Shown here piece after piece: positions 24,349 through 33,399 of a stretch of 64,000 nt of DNA (the stretch's first letter is position 1; the number at the start of each line of letters is the position of its first letter). Both the position numbers and the translations under genes were made by a program. The notes beneath the pieces were generated by a model that saw only the letters and a list, made by a program, of their open reading frames with translations, ran no database searches and was not told the DNA's origin. The DNA lies in contig CAYFJU010000001.1 in the NCBI GenBank assembly GCA_964343505.1, positions 70,921 through 134,920 on the forward strand. The letters are read 5' to 3'. Origin of the DNA: TCS55 sp964343505 (lineage in GTDB: Bacteria; Fidelibacterota; Marinisomatia; Marinisomatales; TCS55).

Positions 24349-26771
24349 TCCGGGCATTGATTGCTCTCCAGGCGGCCACCGCTATTTACCTGCAATTCTT
24401 TAGGGCCGATGCTGTTTTTGCCCCCATTATTGTTTTGATCCATATAATCGCGGGGCTCCTTGTCCCGATGATTTATTTTACCCGCCCTCAGGGCGAGAGA
24501 AAGATTCCGCGCCATCTGGGCAATGTCTTTTCCGCGGTACTGCTCACGGGGATTCTGCTGATGGTCAGCGGCACAGTGGGTTGGGGCCAGGCTGTGCTGG
24601 CACTGCACATCCTCTTTGCTTTCGCTTTCATCGGATTGCTGGTTTACTACACCACAGAAGGAAGCATGGGTAACCAGTTAAAACAGGTCGTTATTATGAC
24701 GGCTGGTTCATTGATTTTGCTGGCTGTCGCCGGACAATTGGAATGGAGCGCTGAAATTGGGAAACCGCTTAAAGCAGACTTTTTTCCATCCCCCGGTAAC
24801 ACAAAATCGGGGTCTTATTTAGCGGCTGAAACGATTAATCGGTCCCAACGCTGCGGCGCATCCGGTTGCCATCCGGATATTTATGAGCAGTGGTCCCAGT
24901 CAGCTCATCGAAATTCATCTTTTACAAATCCTTTTTATGCAGCCGCAGTAGAATACCTGCTTTCCACGAGTGATTCCACGACCGTCCGCTGGTGCGGAAG
25001 TTGCCACGATCCAGTGATGTTGTATTCCGGTTTGATGGTGGGCGCCCCAAATGCTGACCTGCCTGAAGCCCAGGCCGGCATTACTTGTGAAACCTGCCAC
25101 GGGATTGTCGATATTCCCGACATCACTGGGAATGCCAATTATATACTGGACCGGCCGGTGGAGTACCCCTTTTCCCATCAGGACGGATTGTTAGGTGTGG
25201 TCAATCGTATGTTAATCCGTGCCAAGCCCGACGCGCATCGAGAGGGCATGCTCAGGCCCATCCATAAAGCGGAGGATTTTTGCGCCACCTGCCACAAGGT
25301 GAGCCTGGATGTAGAAATCAATCAATATAAATGGCTTCGCGGGCAGGATGAGTATGACGCTTGGCAGGCCAGCGGTGTCAGCTATAATGCCGTGGCCTCA
25401 TTTTACAATCCACCCAAGCCGCTGCAATGCCAGAGCTGCCATATGGTGCGGGAAATATCGAAGGACAAGGGCAATGATTTTAATAAGGTATTTGGGCACT
25501 TTTTCCCGGCAGCCAATACAGCCCTGCCCGTTTTACCCAAATCCGCCAATGAACAATGGTTGGACAGAACGTCCGCGTTTCTTCAGGATGGGCGTATCGG
25601 TGTTGATATATTTGGCGCCGTGGTGAATGGAAAATTAATTGCACCGCTGGGAGATAAATTGGCGGTAAAACCGGGGCAGGAAATCCGTTTTCAGGTTGTA
25701 GTGCGTACTAAAAAAATAGGCCATGTGTTCCCTGGCGGGACGGCTGATTCCAATGAACCCTGGTTGGAAGTAACCGGCGTAGATGAGGATAACAATCTCT
25801 TATTGAGTAGTGGCACCCTGACGGCTGATCAGCATGTGGATCCATCGGCTCATTTTTTCAGGGGCGTATTGTTAGACGGTCACGGAGAATTTATTTTAAA
25901 AAGAAATCCTCACGAATGGAGAACGACCCTGTATAATAATTCGATTCCACCGGGATCGGCAGATATCGTCCATTATACCTGGAAAGTGCCTGATAATTTT
26001 GCCGGGGAAATAACCATGACAGCCAATCTGAATTACCGCAAATTCAACCGTAGTATTACTGTTCATTCTTTAGATGATCCGATTGATCTGCCCATTATCA
26101 CCATGGCTGAAGATCATATTTCTTTAACCAATTCCCATGAAACGGAATTAGCTGAAAATGCCGGCATGCGGTATAACGACTATGGTATCGGGATGCTGCG
26201 GCAAAAAAATCTGGAAGCATCCAGGATGGCCTTTGAAGAGGTAACCCGTCTATTACCCGAATATGCTGATGGCTTTGTGAATGTAGCCAGGGTCCTGATT
26301 AAAGAAGGGAAATTTGAGGCGGCCGAATCATATTTGGAAAAGGCCTTAGCCTTGAAACCGGGGTTCTCCAAAGCGAAATATTTCCAAGCCCTCATTGCCA
26401 AAATGAGTGGGGACTATGAACGATCCATTGCCCTGTTTCAAGCGGTAAGATTAACGAATCCCAATGACCGTGTGATGCTGAAACATTTTGGCCAGACCCA
26501 ATATTTTGCCGAAAACTGGGCTGAAGCTAAATTGATATATAATGATGTGCTGCGCATCGATCCCGAAGATTCAGACGCCCATTACAACCTGATGCTGATC
26601 AACCGTAAGTTGGGGGATATTAGGCAAGCCAAGTATCACAGTGAAAAATATTTAAAGTATAAACCGGATGAACAGGCCCGGAGTATCACCCAGATCGCCC
26701 GCCTGAAATTCCCCCATGCCAATAATGAAGCCCAACTGGTTCATTCCCATGAACTCAATGCATTGCCCTAA
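24345..26771 (+). CDS. Membrane-anchored pentahaem c-type cytochrome with C-terminal TPR domain
   Basis: An 808-residue protein. About five hydrophobic segments occupy residues 3-130. The haem sites are CGASGCH at 170-176 (CX4CH), then CGSCH 217-221, CETCH 248-252, CATCH 313-317 and CQSCH 362-366. The context CHPDIYEQWSQSAH recalls cytochrome c-554-type domains. A beta-rich part (400-580) is followed by TPR repeats (about 600-790). It presumably carries electrons on the periplasmic side for an unknown substrate. The start overlaps the TPR gene stop. This ASPIC-TPR-cytochrome association recurs in other phyla (from memory). Confidence 0.85.
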   Translation: MIRALIALQAATAIYLQFFRADAVFAPIIVLIHIIAGLLVPMIYFTRPQGERKIPRHLGNVFSAVLLTGILLMVSGTVGWGQAVLALHILFAFAFIGLLVYYTTEGSMGNQLKQVVIMTAGSLILLAVAGQLEWSAEIGKPLKADFFPSPGNTKSGSYLAAETINRSQRCGASGCHPDIYEQWSQSAHRNSSFTNPFYAAAVEYLLSTSDSTTVRWCGSCHDPVMLYSGLMVGAPNADLPEAQAGITCETCHGIVDIPDITGNANYILDRPVEYPFSHQDGLLGVVNRMLIRAKPDAHREGMLRPIHKAEDFCATCHKVSLDVEINQYKWLRGQDEYDAWQASGVSYNAVASFYNPPKPLQCQSCHMVREISKDKGNDFNKVFGHFFPAANTALPVLPKSANEQWLDRTSAFLQDGRIGVDIFGAVVNGKLIAPLGDKLAVKPGQEIRFQVVVRTKKIGHVFPGGTADSNEPWLEVTGVDEDNNLLLSSGTLTADQHVDPSAHFFRGVLLDGHGEFILKRNPHEWRTTLYNNSIPPGSADIVHYTWKVPDNFAGEITMTANLNYRKFNRSITVHSLDDPIDLPIITMAEDHISLTNSHETELAENAGMRYNDYGIGMLRQKNLEASRMAFEEVTRLLPEYADGFVNVARVLIKEGKFEAAESYLEKALALKPGFSKAKYFQALIAKMSGDYERSIALFQAVRLTNPNDRVMLKHFGQTQYFAENWAEAKLIYNDVLRIDPEDSDAHYNLMLINRKLGDIRQAKYHSEKYLKYKPDEQARSITQIARLKFPHANNEAQLVHSHELNALP

Positions 26772-26807
26772 AAAGTTTTCACTCACGATTATAATAAAAA
26801 CCACTGA

Positions 26808-28205
26808 ATGGAATTAACCTGGATATCCGTTATCCCCCCCTTACTGGCGGTGGTTCTGGCTTTTGCCACCCGGGATGCGGTTGTCAGTCTGCTGACCGCT
26901 TGCTTCGTAGGTGTTTTGCTTTTGGGAGAGGGCCTAGCCGGATTCCCGGATTTTCTCATCCGGGCCCTGTCTTCAAAGGATTTTATCTGGGTCTGTCTAT
27001 TGGAATTCTGCATCGGTATCCTGGTGGCTTTTTTTCAACGCACCGGTGCCGTGAAATTGTTTACAGAAAGTGTGGGCAATTGGGTGCATACACGGAAACA
27101 AGTTGGCGGATTGGGCTGGGGCTTGGGCATCACCATATTTTTCAGTGATTATTTTAGTCCCCTGTTTGTAGGTCCTGTGATGCGTACTCTTACAGACAAA
27201 TATAAAATATCCCGGGAAAAGTTGGCCTATATCTGCGATTCAACTTCGGCGCCGATGATTGTCTTGATCCCCTTCACCGGCTGGGCAGTTTACATGGGCG
27301 GAATGACGGTGGGTATTGGGTCCGTGACAGACAAAACGGGGGCGATGGATCTCTACATCCAGAGCATTCCCTATAATTTTTATTCATTTCTGACCATCGG
27401 ATTGGTTGGGCTTTTAGCCATGAATTTCATCCCCGATTTTGGCCCTATGGGAAGAGCTGAAAAGCGGGCAAAAAATGAAGGGAAAGTTTTGCGGGATGGG
27501 GCTGTCCCCATGATGGGGAAAGAATTGACCGGATTGGAAGTTTCATCCACTGGGAAGGCCAATATTTTTGTAAACTTTTTTATTCCTGTTATCCTGATTG
27601 TGGGGATTAATCTCACCAGTTTTATTCTTTATGGAAAAATTGCTATTCTACAGAGTTACCTCACCGTCTGTTCACTTTTGGCCATTGTGATCATCTTTCA
27701 AAGAATTGATAATTTGCAGGGCGTGATGAAAACAGTCATGGCGGGGATGAAGGGTGTTATGCCGGCCGTCACCATTTTAGCATTGGCATTTTGTATCAAT
27801 ACAATCAGTCGGGAAATGAGAACGGCTGAGTATGTCGTATCCTTAACAGAGGCTTGGCTTCTGCCCAATTTTTTGCCCATGATCACATTTCTTTTGGCTG
27901 GTTTCATCAGTTTTGCCACCGGTACATCCTGGGGGACGTACGCTATCATTATTCCCATCGCTATGCCCCTGGCCTTTCAATTTTCCGGTGGTGAAATCAA
28001 TACACTTGTACTGGGCACTTTTGCCGCCATTGCCGGCGGCGGTGTGTTTGGGGATCATTGTTCACCATTATCGGACACAACCGTCCTTTCATCTCTGGGA
28101 AGCGCCTGTGACCATATCGATCATGTAAAAACACAATTGCCCTATACCTTAATTTCCGGGGGAATTGCTATGGGGTTTTATCTTGGATTGGGCTTTATAG
28201 GATGA
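26808..28205 (+). CDS. NhaC-superfamily Na+/H+ (or amino-acid) antiporter
   Basis: A 465-residue membrane protein with about 11-12 helices. Motifs shared with NhaC-type carriers include ITIFFSDYFSPLFVGPVMRTLTDKY, CDSTSAPMIVLIPFTGWAVYMGG and GGGVFGDHCSPLSDTTVLSS. The GDHCSPLSDTT block is a strong family mark. Members exchange Na+ for protons or move organic anions and amino acids. It overlaps the next gene by 4 bases and heads a run of amino-acid catabolic genes, so an amino-acid exchange role is as likely as pH homeostasis. Confidence 0.88.
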   Translation: MELTWISVIPPLLAVVLAFATRDAVVSLLTACFVGVLLLGEGLAGFPDFLIRALSSKDFIWVCLLEFCIGILVAFFQRTGAVKLFTESVGNWVHTRKQVGGLGWGLGITIFFSDYFSPLFVGPVMRTLTDKYKISREKLAYICDSTSAPMIVLIPFTGWAVYMGGMTVGIGSVTDKTGAMDLYIQSIPYNFYSFLTIGLVGLLAMNFIPDFGPMGRAEKRAKNEGKVLRDGAVPMMGKELTGLEVSSTGKANIFVNFFIPVILIVGINLTSFILYGKIAILQSYLTVCSLLAIVIIFQRIDNLQGVMKTVMAGMKGVMPAVTILALAFCINTISREMRTAEYVVSLTEAWLLPNFLPMITFLLAGFISFATGTSWGTYAIIIPIAMPLAFQFSGGEINTLVLGTFAAIAGGGVFGDHCSPLSDTTVLSSLGSACDHIDHVKTQLPYTLISGGIAMGFYLGLGFIG

Positions 28206-28975
28206 AAGTAACCGTATGTGAATTGCCCGGCGATCGCTCAACGTTTGAAGATGCTTGGCAAAATTTAGTCAAACATGTTCATAAACACGGCAGCGAACTT
28301 GTGCTGCTTCCGGAAATGCCTTTCCACGACTGGCTCGCTCACACACGGAATTTTGATCAGAAAAAATGGATTGAAGCTGTTACCGCCCATAAAAGATGGA
28401 TAGAGAGAATTGGTGAATTGGGAGCGGATTTAGTGGCAGCATCCCGTCCGGAAATTGTGAATAGTAAAAACCATAATATCGGTTTTATCTGGGAAAAGGA
28501 TTCGGGCATCAAGGATGTGCATACTAAATATTATTTACCCGATGATGACGGATTTTGGGAAGCCACTTGGTACGAGCGGGGCGATGGCACATTTAAATCA
28601 GTGAATACTGCAAAAGGGAAATTAGGATTTATGATTTGTACTGATATGTGGTTCCCACAAAAAGCCCGAGAGTACGGTAAAGATGGGGTGCAAATTTTAT
28701 TAATCCCCAGGTCAACACCGGTGGGTACCAGCGATAAATGGATTGCTTGCGGCAGGACCGATGCGGTGATTTCCGGCGCCTTTTGTCTGTCATCCAATTG
28801 GGGCGGACCATCGCCGGAAGGCGGACAGTTTTGCGGTAAGGGCTGGATCATTGAACCTGAAGTTGGGAATGTATTAGGTGTTACGTCTGCCAGTGAGCCC
28901 TTCCTGACCCTGGGTATTGATCTTAAAAAAGCAGATGCAGCAAAATCAACCTATCCCCGGTATGTCCTTGATTAA
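28202..28975 (+). CDS. Carbon-nitrogen hydrolase (nitrilase superfamily)
   Basis: A 257-residue cytosolic amidase with the family triad: E38 in LLPEMPF, K109 in HTKYYLP and C146 in MICTDMWFP. The fold hydrolyses amide or carbamoyl C-N bonds. Candidates by size are omega-amidase, N-carbamoylputrescine amidase or 5-aminopentanamidase; sequence alone does not decide. Translational coupling with the antiporter upstream and 27 bases to an amino-acid dehydrogenase-like gene suggest action on an imported nitrogen compound. Confidence 0.82.
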   Translation: MKVTVCELPGDRSTFEDAWQNLVKHVHKHGSELVLLPEMPFHDWLAHTRNFDQKKWIEAVTAHKRWIERIGELGADLVAASRPEIVNSKNHNIGFIWEKDSGIKDVHTKYYLPDDDGFWEATWYERGDGTFKSVNTAKGKLGFMICTDMWFPQKAREYGKDGVQILLIPRSTPVGTSDKWIACGRTDAVISGAFCLSSNWGGPSPEGGQFCGKGWIIEPEVGNVLGVTSASEPFLTLGIDLKKADAAKSTYPRYVLD

Positions 28976-29002
28976 CTTGAATAAAAATACAGGTATTATC
29001 AT

Positions 29003-30157
29003 ATGAAGGTACTTGTCTTGGGCTGTGGCATGCAGGGCAAAGCCGTGATTTACGATTTGATCAAGAGTGATATTATAACAGAAGTGATTGGCGCTGATAT
29101 AGTGGAGCCCATATTGGATCCGGATATATTTCCACATCTGGATAAATATTCTTTTAGAACTGTAAATGCAAACGATCGAACTGATTTATCCGATAAAATG
29201 GATTGTGATGCAGATATTATTATTGATATGCTGCCCCGGGAACTGACCCGAATCGTTACGAAGTTAGCTGTGGAGCATGGGACCCATTTGGTGAATGCCA
29301 ATTATGGAAAAGGGTTGGATGATCTCCATGAAAAAGCCGTTGCCAAAGGAATCACCATCATGCCTGAAATTGGATTTGATCCCGGAATTGATCTGGTATT
29401 GGCTGGAGAGGCAGTGCGGCAGTTTGATGAAATCCATGAATTACACAGTTATGGTGGCGGGCTCCCGGAACCTGCAGCCATAGACAATCCCCTTAAATAT
29501 AAAATAACCTGGACCTTTGCCGGCGTGCTGGACTCATCCAATCAGCCGGCGCGGATGATGAAAGATGGTGAAATTATTGAAATTTCAGCAGTGGATATTT
29601 ACACAGATAAAAGGATTCAACAGGTTAGCATCCCCGGGTTGGGCGAACTGGACGCCATTTATAACCGGGATGCCCTTGTGTTTGCAAAAAAATTCGGGAT
29701 TGAAAACACAGTAAAATCTACCGGCCGTTATACCCTGCGCTGGCCCGGCTTCGCGCCCATTATGCACTCATGGATAGAGCTGGGCATGCTCTCCAAAGAA
29801 CCCTTGGATTGGCTACCGGAAAAAATGTCGGCCCAGGATGTTTTATGCAAACTGTTAGAGCCCCAATTAAAGTTGGGTGCGAATGAGCGGGATGTATGTA
29901 TCCTGCGGGTAGACGTAAAAGGTATTCGAAACAGTAAACAGGAACGGCAACTCTATCATGTTATAGATTACGGGGACCTGGGAACTGGGTTTACGGCAAT
30001 GAATAGAACCGTGGGCTTCCCGGCGAGCATCGCCGCCCAAATGATACTGAAGGGGGACATAGTAGAAAAAGGACTCCTTTCACCCATTCATCATTTACCC
30101 TTTGAGCCATTCATTAATGAATTGGAAAAACGGGGGATAAATGTAATGAAATCATGA
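29003..30157 (+). CDS. Saccharopine dehydrogenase-family oxidoreductase
   Basis: A 384-residue NAD(P)-dependent enzyme. The Rossmann start is VLVLGCGMQGKAVIYDL, followed by DIIIDMLPRELT, GTHLVNANYG and the catalytic-domain block MPEIGFDPGIDLVLAGEAV with HSYGGGLPEP. This matches the saccharopine dehydrogenase/lysine 6-dehydrogenase group. The substrate is uncertain: lysine, saccharopine-like imines or carboxynorspermidine-type compounds are possible. The ATGA overlap with the following aminotransferase indicates one pathway. Confidence 0.78.
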   Translation: MKVLVLGCGMQGKAVIYDLIKSDIITEVIGADIVEPILDPDIFPHLDKYSFRTVNANDRTDLSDKMDCDADIIIDMLPRELTRIVTKLAVEHGTHLVNANYGKGLDDLHEKAVAKGITIMPEIGFDPGIDLVLAGEAVRQFDEIHELHSYGGGLPEPAAIDNPLKYKITWTFAGVLDSSNQPARMMKDGEIIEISAVDIYTDKRIQQVSIPGLGELDAIYNRDALVFAKKFGIENTVKSTGRYTLRWPGFAPIMHSWIELGMLSKEPLDWLPEKMSAQDVLCKLLEPQLKLGANERDVCILRVDVKGIRNSKQERQLYHVIDYGDLGTGFTAMNRTVGFPASIAAQMILKGDIVEKGLLSPIHHLPFEPFINELEKRGINVMKS

Positions 30158-31443
30158 ATAAATCAGCAAAAAAACAAAAGCAGATTGAAAATTTCCGCCG
30201 GCATGTTTCCAGTGGAAAGACGGCATTCTTTGAAAAATACGGCATGGATTTCCTCATGGGCAGCCGTGAAGCATCCTATTTAATGGATATGGATGGAGAA
30301 AAAAAGTTATTTAATCTTCATTGCAACGGCGGCGTGTTTAACCTTGGGCACCGCAATCCTGAAATAATAAATGCGGTTAAATCAGCCATGGATGAATTGG
30401 ACATGGGTAACCACCATCTTATGAGCAGAGAGCGAGCCGCCCTGGCCAAGATGATTGCCGACCTCATGCCCGGCGATTTGAATTACACTATCTTCGGCGT
30501 CAGTGGTGGTGAAGCGGTGGATGCTGCTATCAAAGTTGCCCGGGGGTTTACGGGGAAAAGTGAAATAATTTCAGCCAAAGGCGGTTACCATGGTCACACC
30601 GGCCTGGCCCTGGCTGCCGGCGATGAAGAATATCGCAAACCATTTGGCGCCAATCTACAGGGATTTAAACAAGTAACCTTTGGCGATTTGGATGAATTGA
30701 GAAACATGGTCACAAAAGATACGGCCGCTGTTATTTTGGAAACAATTCCCGCAACTCTCGGGATTGTTATTCCGGACAAAGACTATATGCAGGGCGTACG
30801 GGATTTATGCAGTGAAACAGATGCTCTGCTCATTTTAGATGAAGTGCAAACCGGTTTCGGGCGCACGGGAAAGCTCTGGGGATTTGAACATTTTCATATT
30901 ATTCCGGACATTGTAGTCTTGGGCAAAGGCATGTCCGGCGGGCTGTATCCCATTACGGCTACGGTCATTCGGGAGCCCCTGGAAACGGTATTTCATCCGG
31001 ACCCCTTCATTCATATTTCTACTTACGGCGGTGCAGAGATCGGCTGCCGCGTAGCCAAAAAAGTGTTGGAAATCTCTTCTTCATCGGATTTTTTAAATCA
31101 CGTGAATGAATTGGCATCAGCCTTCATCGATGAACTTGCTTCTTTGCAAAAAAAACATCATCGCTTTTTTGTTGAAACCCGACAATTGGGACTCATGATG
31201 GGAATAAAACTGAAAGATGAAGTATCGGGTCCAATTCTCACCAAAACCGCCTATGACCATGATCTCCTGTTAATCTATGCCAACAATGATCAATCGGTAA
31301 GTCAATGCCTGCCCCCACTTGTCATGGACATTGAAGATTTAGCCTATGTAAGCCGGCAATTGAATGCTGCCATGACTGCTGCAAAACGGTTGCAGCCCCT
31401 GGCGAAGGGTAAAAAATTCATTGATAAAATTCTGGGAAACTAA
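30154..31443 (+). CDS. Class III PLP aminotransferase
   Basis: A 429-residue omega-aminotransferase-type enzyme with NLGHRNPEI, GVSGGEAVDAAIKVAR, YHGHTGLALAAGD, ILDEVQTGFGRTG and the PLP lysine in VLGKGMSGGLYP. The C-terminal Arg switch region of the family follows. The donor is probably a terminal amine (omega-amino acid or diamine). It is fused to the preceding dehydrogenase gene by a 4-base overlap and ends 2 bases before the lipoprotein-like gene. Confidence 0.88.
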   Translation: MNKSAKKQKQIENFRRHVSSGKTAFFEKYGMDFLMGSREASYLMDMDGEKKLFNLHCNGGVFNLGHRNPEIINAVKSAMDELDMGNHHLMSRERAALAKMIADLMPGDLNYTIFGVSGGEAVDAAIKVARGFTGKSEIISAKGGYHGHTGLALAAGDEEYRKPFGANLQGFKQVTFGDLDELRNMVTKDTAAVILETIPATLGIVIPDKDYMQGVRDLCSETDALLILDEVQTGFGRTGKLWGFEHFHIIPDIVVLGKGMSGGLYPITATVIREPLETVFHPDPFIHISTYGGAEIGCRVAKKVLEISSSSDFLNHVNELASAFIDELASLQKKHHRFFVETRQLGLMMGIKLKDEVSGPILTKTAYDHDLLLIYANNDQSVSQCLPPLVMDIEDLAYVSRQLNAAMTAAKRLQPLAKGKKFIDKILGN

Positions 31444-31445
31444 TT

Positions 31446-32402
31446 TTGTCTAACACTCAAAAAATCATTGAACTGAATAAAAAGATTCGTGCTAAAAATA
31501 TTGGTAATAAAATTAGTGTAATACTCCCCGTCGTTTTTTTGATTGGCATTTTCGGGTGCTGTGAAAAAAATGTCAATCAAGATGACACCAAACATGATGA
31601 AGGATTGATTGATTCAACCTTAAGGTTGCCTGAACGAAATGCCGACGCGCGAAATGGATCTGAATTAATTCAACTTTTAGCGCCATTAAATTTGCGTGAA
31701 CGGGAAGAAATAATTTATTCGGAAGTTATATCCGGAAATGTTCCATCATTTCTACGCCAACTAAAACCAATATCTTTAGAAATAGAATCAAATGGATTTA
31801 CATGGAACTTACGCTATTATGTAATGCCCGAGTATATGGCATTAGGGAGCGATGAAGATTATTTCCTTATCCCCATGACGCCAATTGTTGCTCAAGACAT
31901 TGCGGATTCCCTGGGATTAAGCATCGTTACCCGAAAAATGGTGGATGATATTTGGCAACATGCTGATATGACTATAGAACCAATACCCATTCCGCCGAGT
32001 CCTAAAATGGTAACTATCCCCGTTTTTGCCCACCATAATGAAATAATATGGTCACAACGAATCAATAAGATTGAACAATTTCCGTTAGGATCCTTGGTTG
32101 CAGGTCAAAAAAAGGATGTTGTGTTATCTAATCGAATTTTAGATCACCAAAATAATGTTGTTATTTATGGCTGGCACCAGAGCAACGGGCAACCAATTCA
32201 GCCCTTATATTCAGGTCATGCTAACTGGTATGCAGATTATAGCCATGGTATTCGCTTTGCGCACGAAAAATGTTTGCTTAATGGGGAAGTGAGGTATTTG
32301 AGTGATTTATTGAAGGACACTGAACTCTATCATTTGTTAAGCGATGAGGATGACCCTATGCTAATGACCCGTTATCCCGTGAATAAATCGTCTTATCCTT
32401 AA
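31446..32402 (+). CDS. Unrecognised secreted or lipoprotein-like protein
   Basis: A 318-residue frame with a TTG start. A hydrophobic segment at about 23-38 (VILPVVFLIGIFGCC) ends in a lipobox-like GCC, but it follows a 20-residue polar extension, unusual for a signal peptide. The conserved-looking core is VVLSNRILDHQNNVVIYGWH, QPIQPLYSGHANWYADYSHGIR. The clustered His/Tyr residues suggest an enzyme or ligand site; I cannot name the family. The region is visibly more AT-rich than its neighbours, and its first 35 bases nearly repeat the start of the next gene, so it looks like an insertion in the operon. Confidence 0.6.
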   Translation: MSNTQKIIELNKKIRAKNIGNKISVILPVVFLIGIFGCCEKNVNQDDTKHDEGLIDSTLRLPERNADARNGSELIQLLAPLNLREREEIIYSEVISGNVPSFLRQLKPISLEIESNGFTWNLRYYVMPEYMALGSDEDYFLIPMTPIVAQDIADSLGLSIVTRKMVDDIWQHADMTIEPIPIPPSPKMVTIPVFAHHNEIIWSQRINKIEQFPLGSLVAGQKKDVVLSNRILDHQNNVVIYGWHQSNGQPIQPLYSGHANWYADYSHGIRFAHEKCLLNGEVRYLSDLLKDTELYHLLSDEDDPMLMTRYPVNKSSYP

Positions 32403-32484
32403 TTCAATATTTCTTTGATAAATCTCAACAGAAATGATCAACCGATTGCTAACCAGGCAGTGATAAATTATTCGAAAAATAATT

Positions 32485-33396
32485 TTGACTGACACACAAA
32501 AAACTATTGAACAATTTGAACAGGGATTGAATCCCAATGATTTGGATGCGTCGAAAATACAGGCAAAGGTATTGGGTTATGGTGAAATATCAACTGTATT
32601 TCAAATCAGCGGCCTGGAAGATTTAGCCTGTAAGCGCATGCCATTATTTTCCCATTTATCGGAAGCGGATACTTATAACCAAAATCACCTAAACTACTGC
32701 CGCTATCTGGAAGATGCAGGGCTCACCCTTGCGGGGAGCCATACCCGGGTTGTTGAATGCCCGGGAAAACCGGTAACGCTCTACATTATCCAGGACAGAT
32801 TGCCCGTTGAAGAATTTGCCCATAAATTGATCCATACCGAATCAGACCACAGCGTGGAAGAAATCGTCCGTTCCATCATCCTGGAGATACGGAAGGTCTG
32901 GGATTACAACCGTCAAAATAATCCCGGCCTGGAACTGGCATTGGACGGTCAACTTTCCAATTGGGTCCGAAATGAGGACCGGTTTATCTATATTGATACC
33001 AGCACGCCTTTATTTCGCCTGGATGGCAAGGAGCAGTTGGACCCTGAATTGTTTCTGAAATCGGCTCCCTCATTCCTGCGCTGGGTGATCCGCTGGTTAT
33101 TCCTGCAAGATGTCATGGACAGGTATTATGACCTGCGATCTGTATTATTGGATTTGGCAGGAAACCTGTACAAGGAACAACGGCAGGACTTGATCCCCTC
33201 TGTGCTTAATATGATTAATGAACAACTGGGTGAAGAAAATAAACCAATTGAAGAAAAAGAAGTGGAAAAATACTATAAAGAAGATAGGCTGATCTGGACC
33301 CTTTTCCTTTCCTTCCGGCAGCTTGACCGCTGGCTGCAAACCAAACTTTTCCGCCGCAAATACGAATACATTCTTCCGGGAAAAATAAAGCGATAG
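32485..33396 (+). CDS. DUF6206-like protein (kinase-like N-lobe pattern)
   Basis: A 303-residue cytosolic protein, TTG start. VLGYGEISTVFQISGLEDLACKRMPLF resembles a glycine-rich loop followed by the invariant Lys (CK) of a protein-kinase-like fold, and the middle segment DGQLSNWVRNEDRFIYIDTSTP resembles the catalytic loop and a D-x-s/t metal site of APH-type kinases. I recall this as DUF6206, without certainty. It ends 3 bases before the C69 peptidase gene. Function is unknown. Confidence 0.55.
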   Translation: MTDTQKTIEQFEQGLNPNDLDASKIQAKVLGYGEISTVFQISGLEDLACKRMPLFSHLSEADTYNQNHLNYCRYLEDAGLTLAGSHTRVVECPGKPVTLYIIQDRLPVEEFAHKLIHTESDHSVEEIVRSIILEIRKVWDYNRQNNPGLELALDGQLSNWVRNEDRFIYIDTSTPLFRLDGKEQLDPELFLKSAPSFLRWVIRWLFLQDVMDRYYDLRSVLLDLAGNLYKEQRQDLIPSVLNMINEQLGEENKPIEEKEVEKYYKEDRLIWTLFLSFRQLDRWLQTKLFRRKYEYILPGKIKR

Positions 33397-33399
33397 ACT

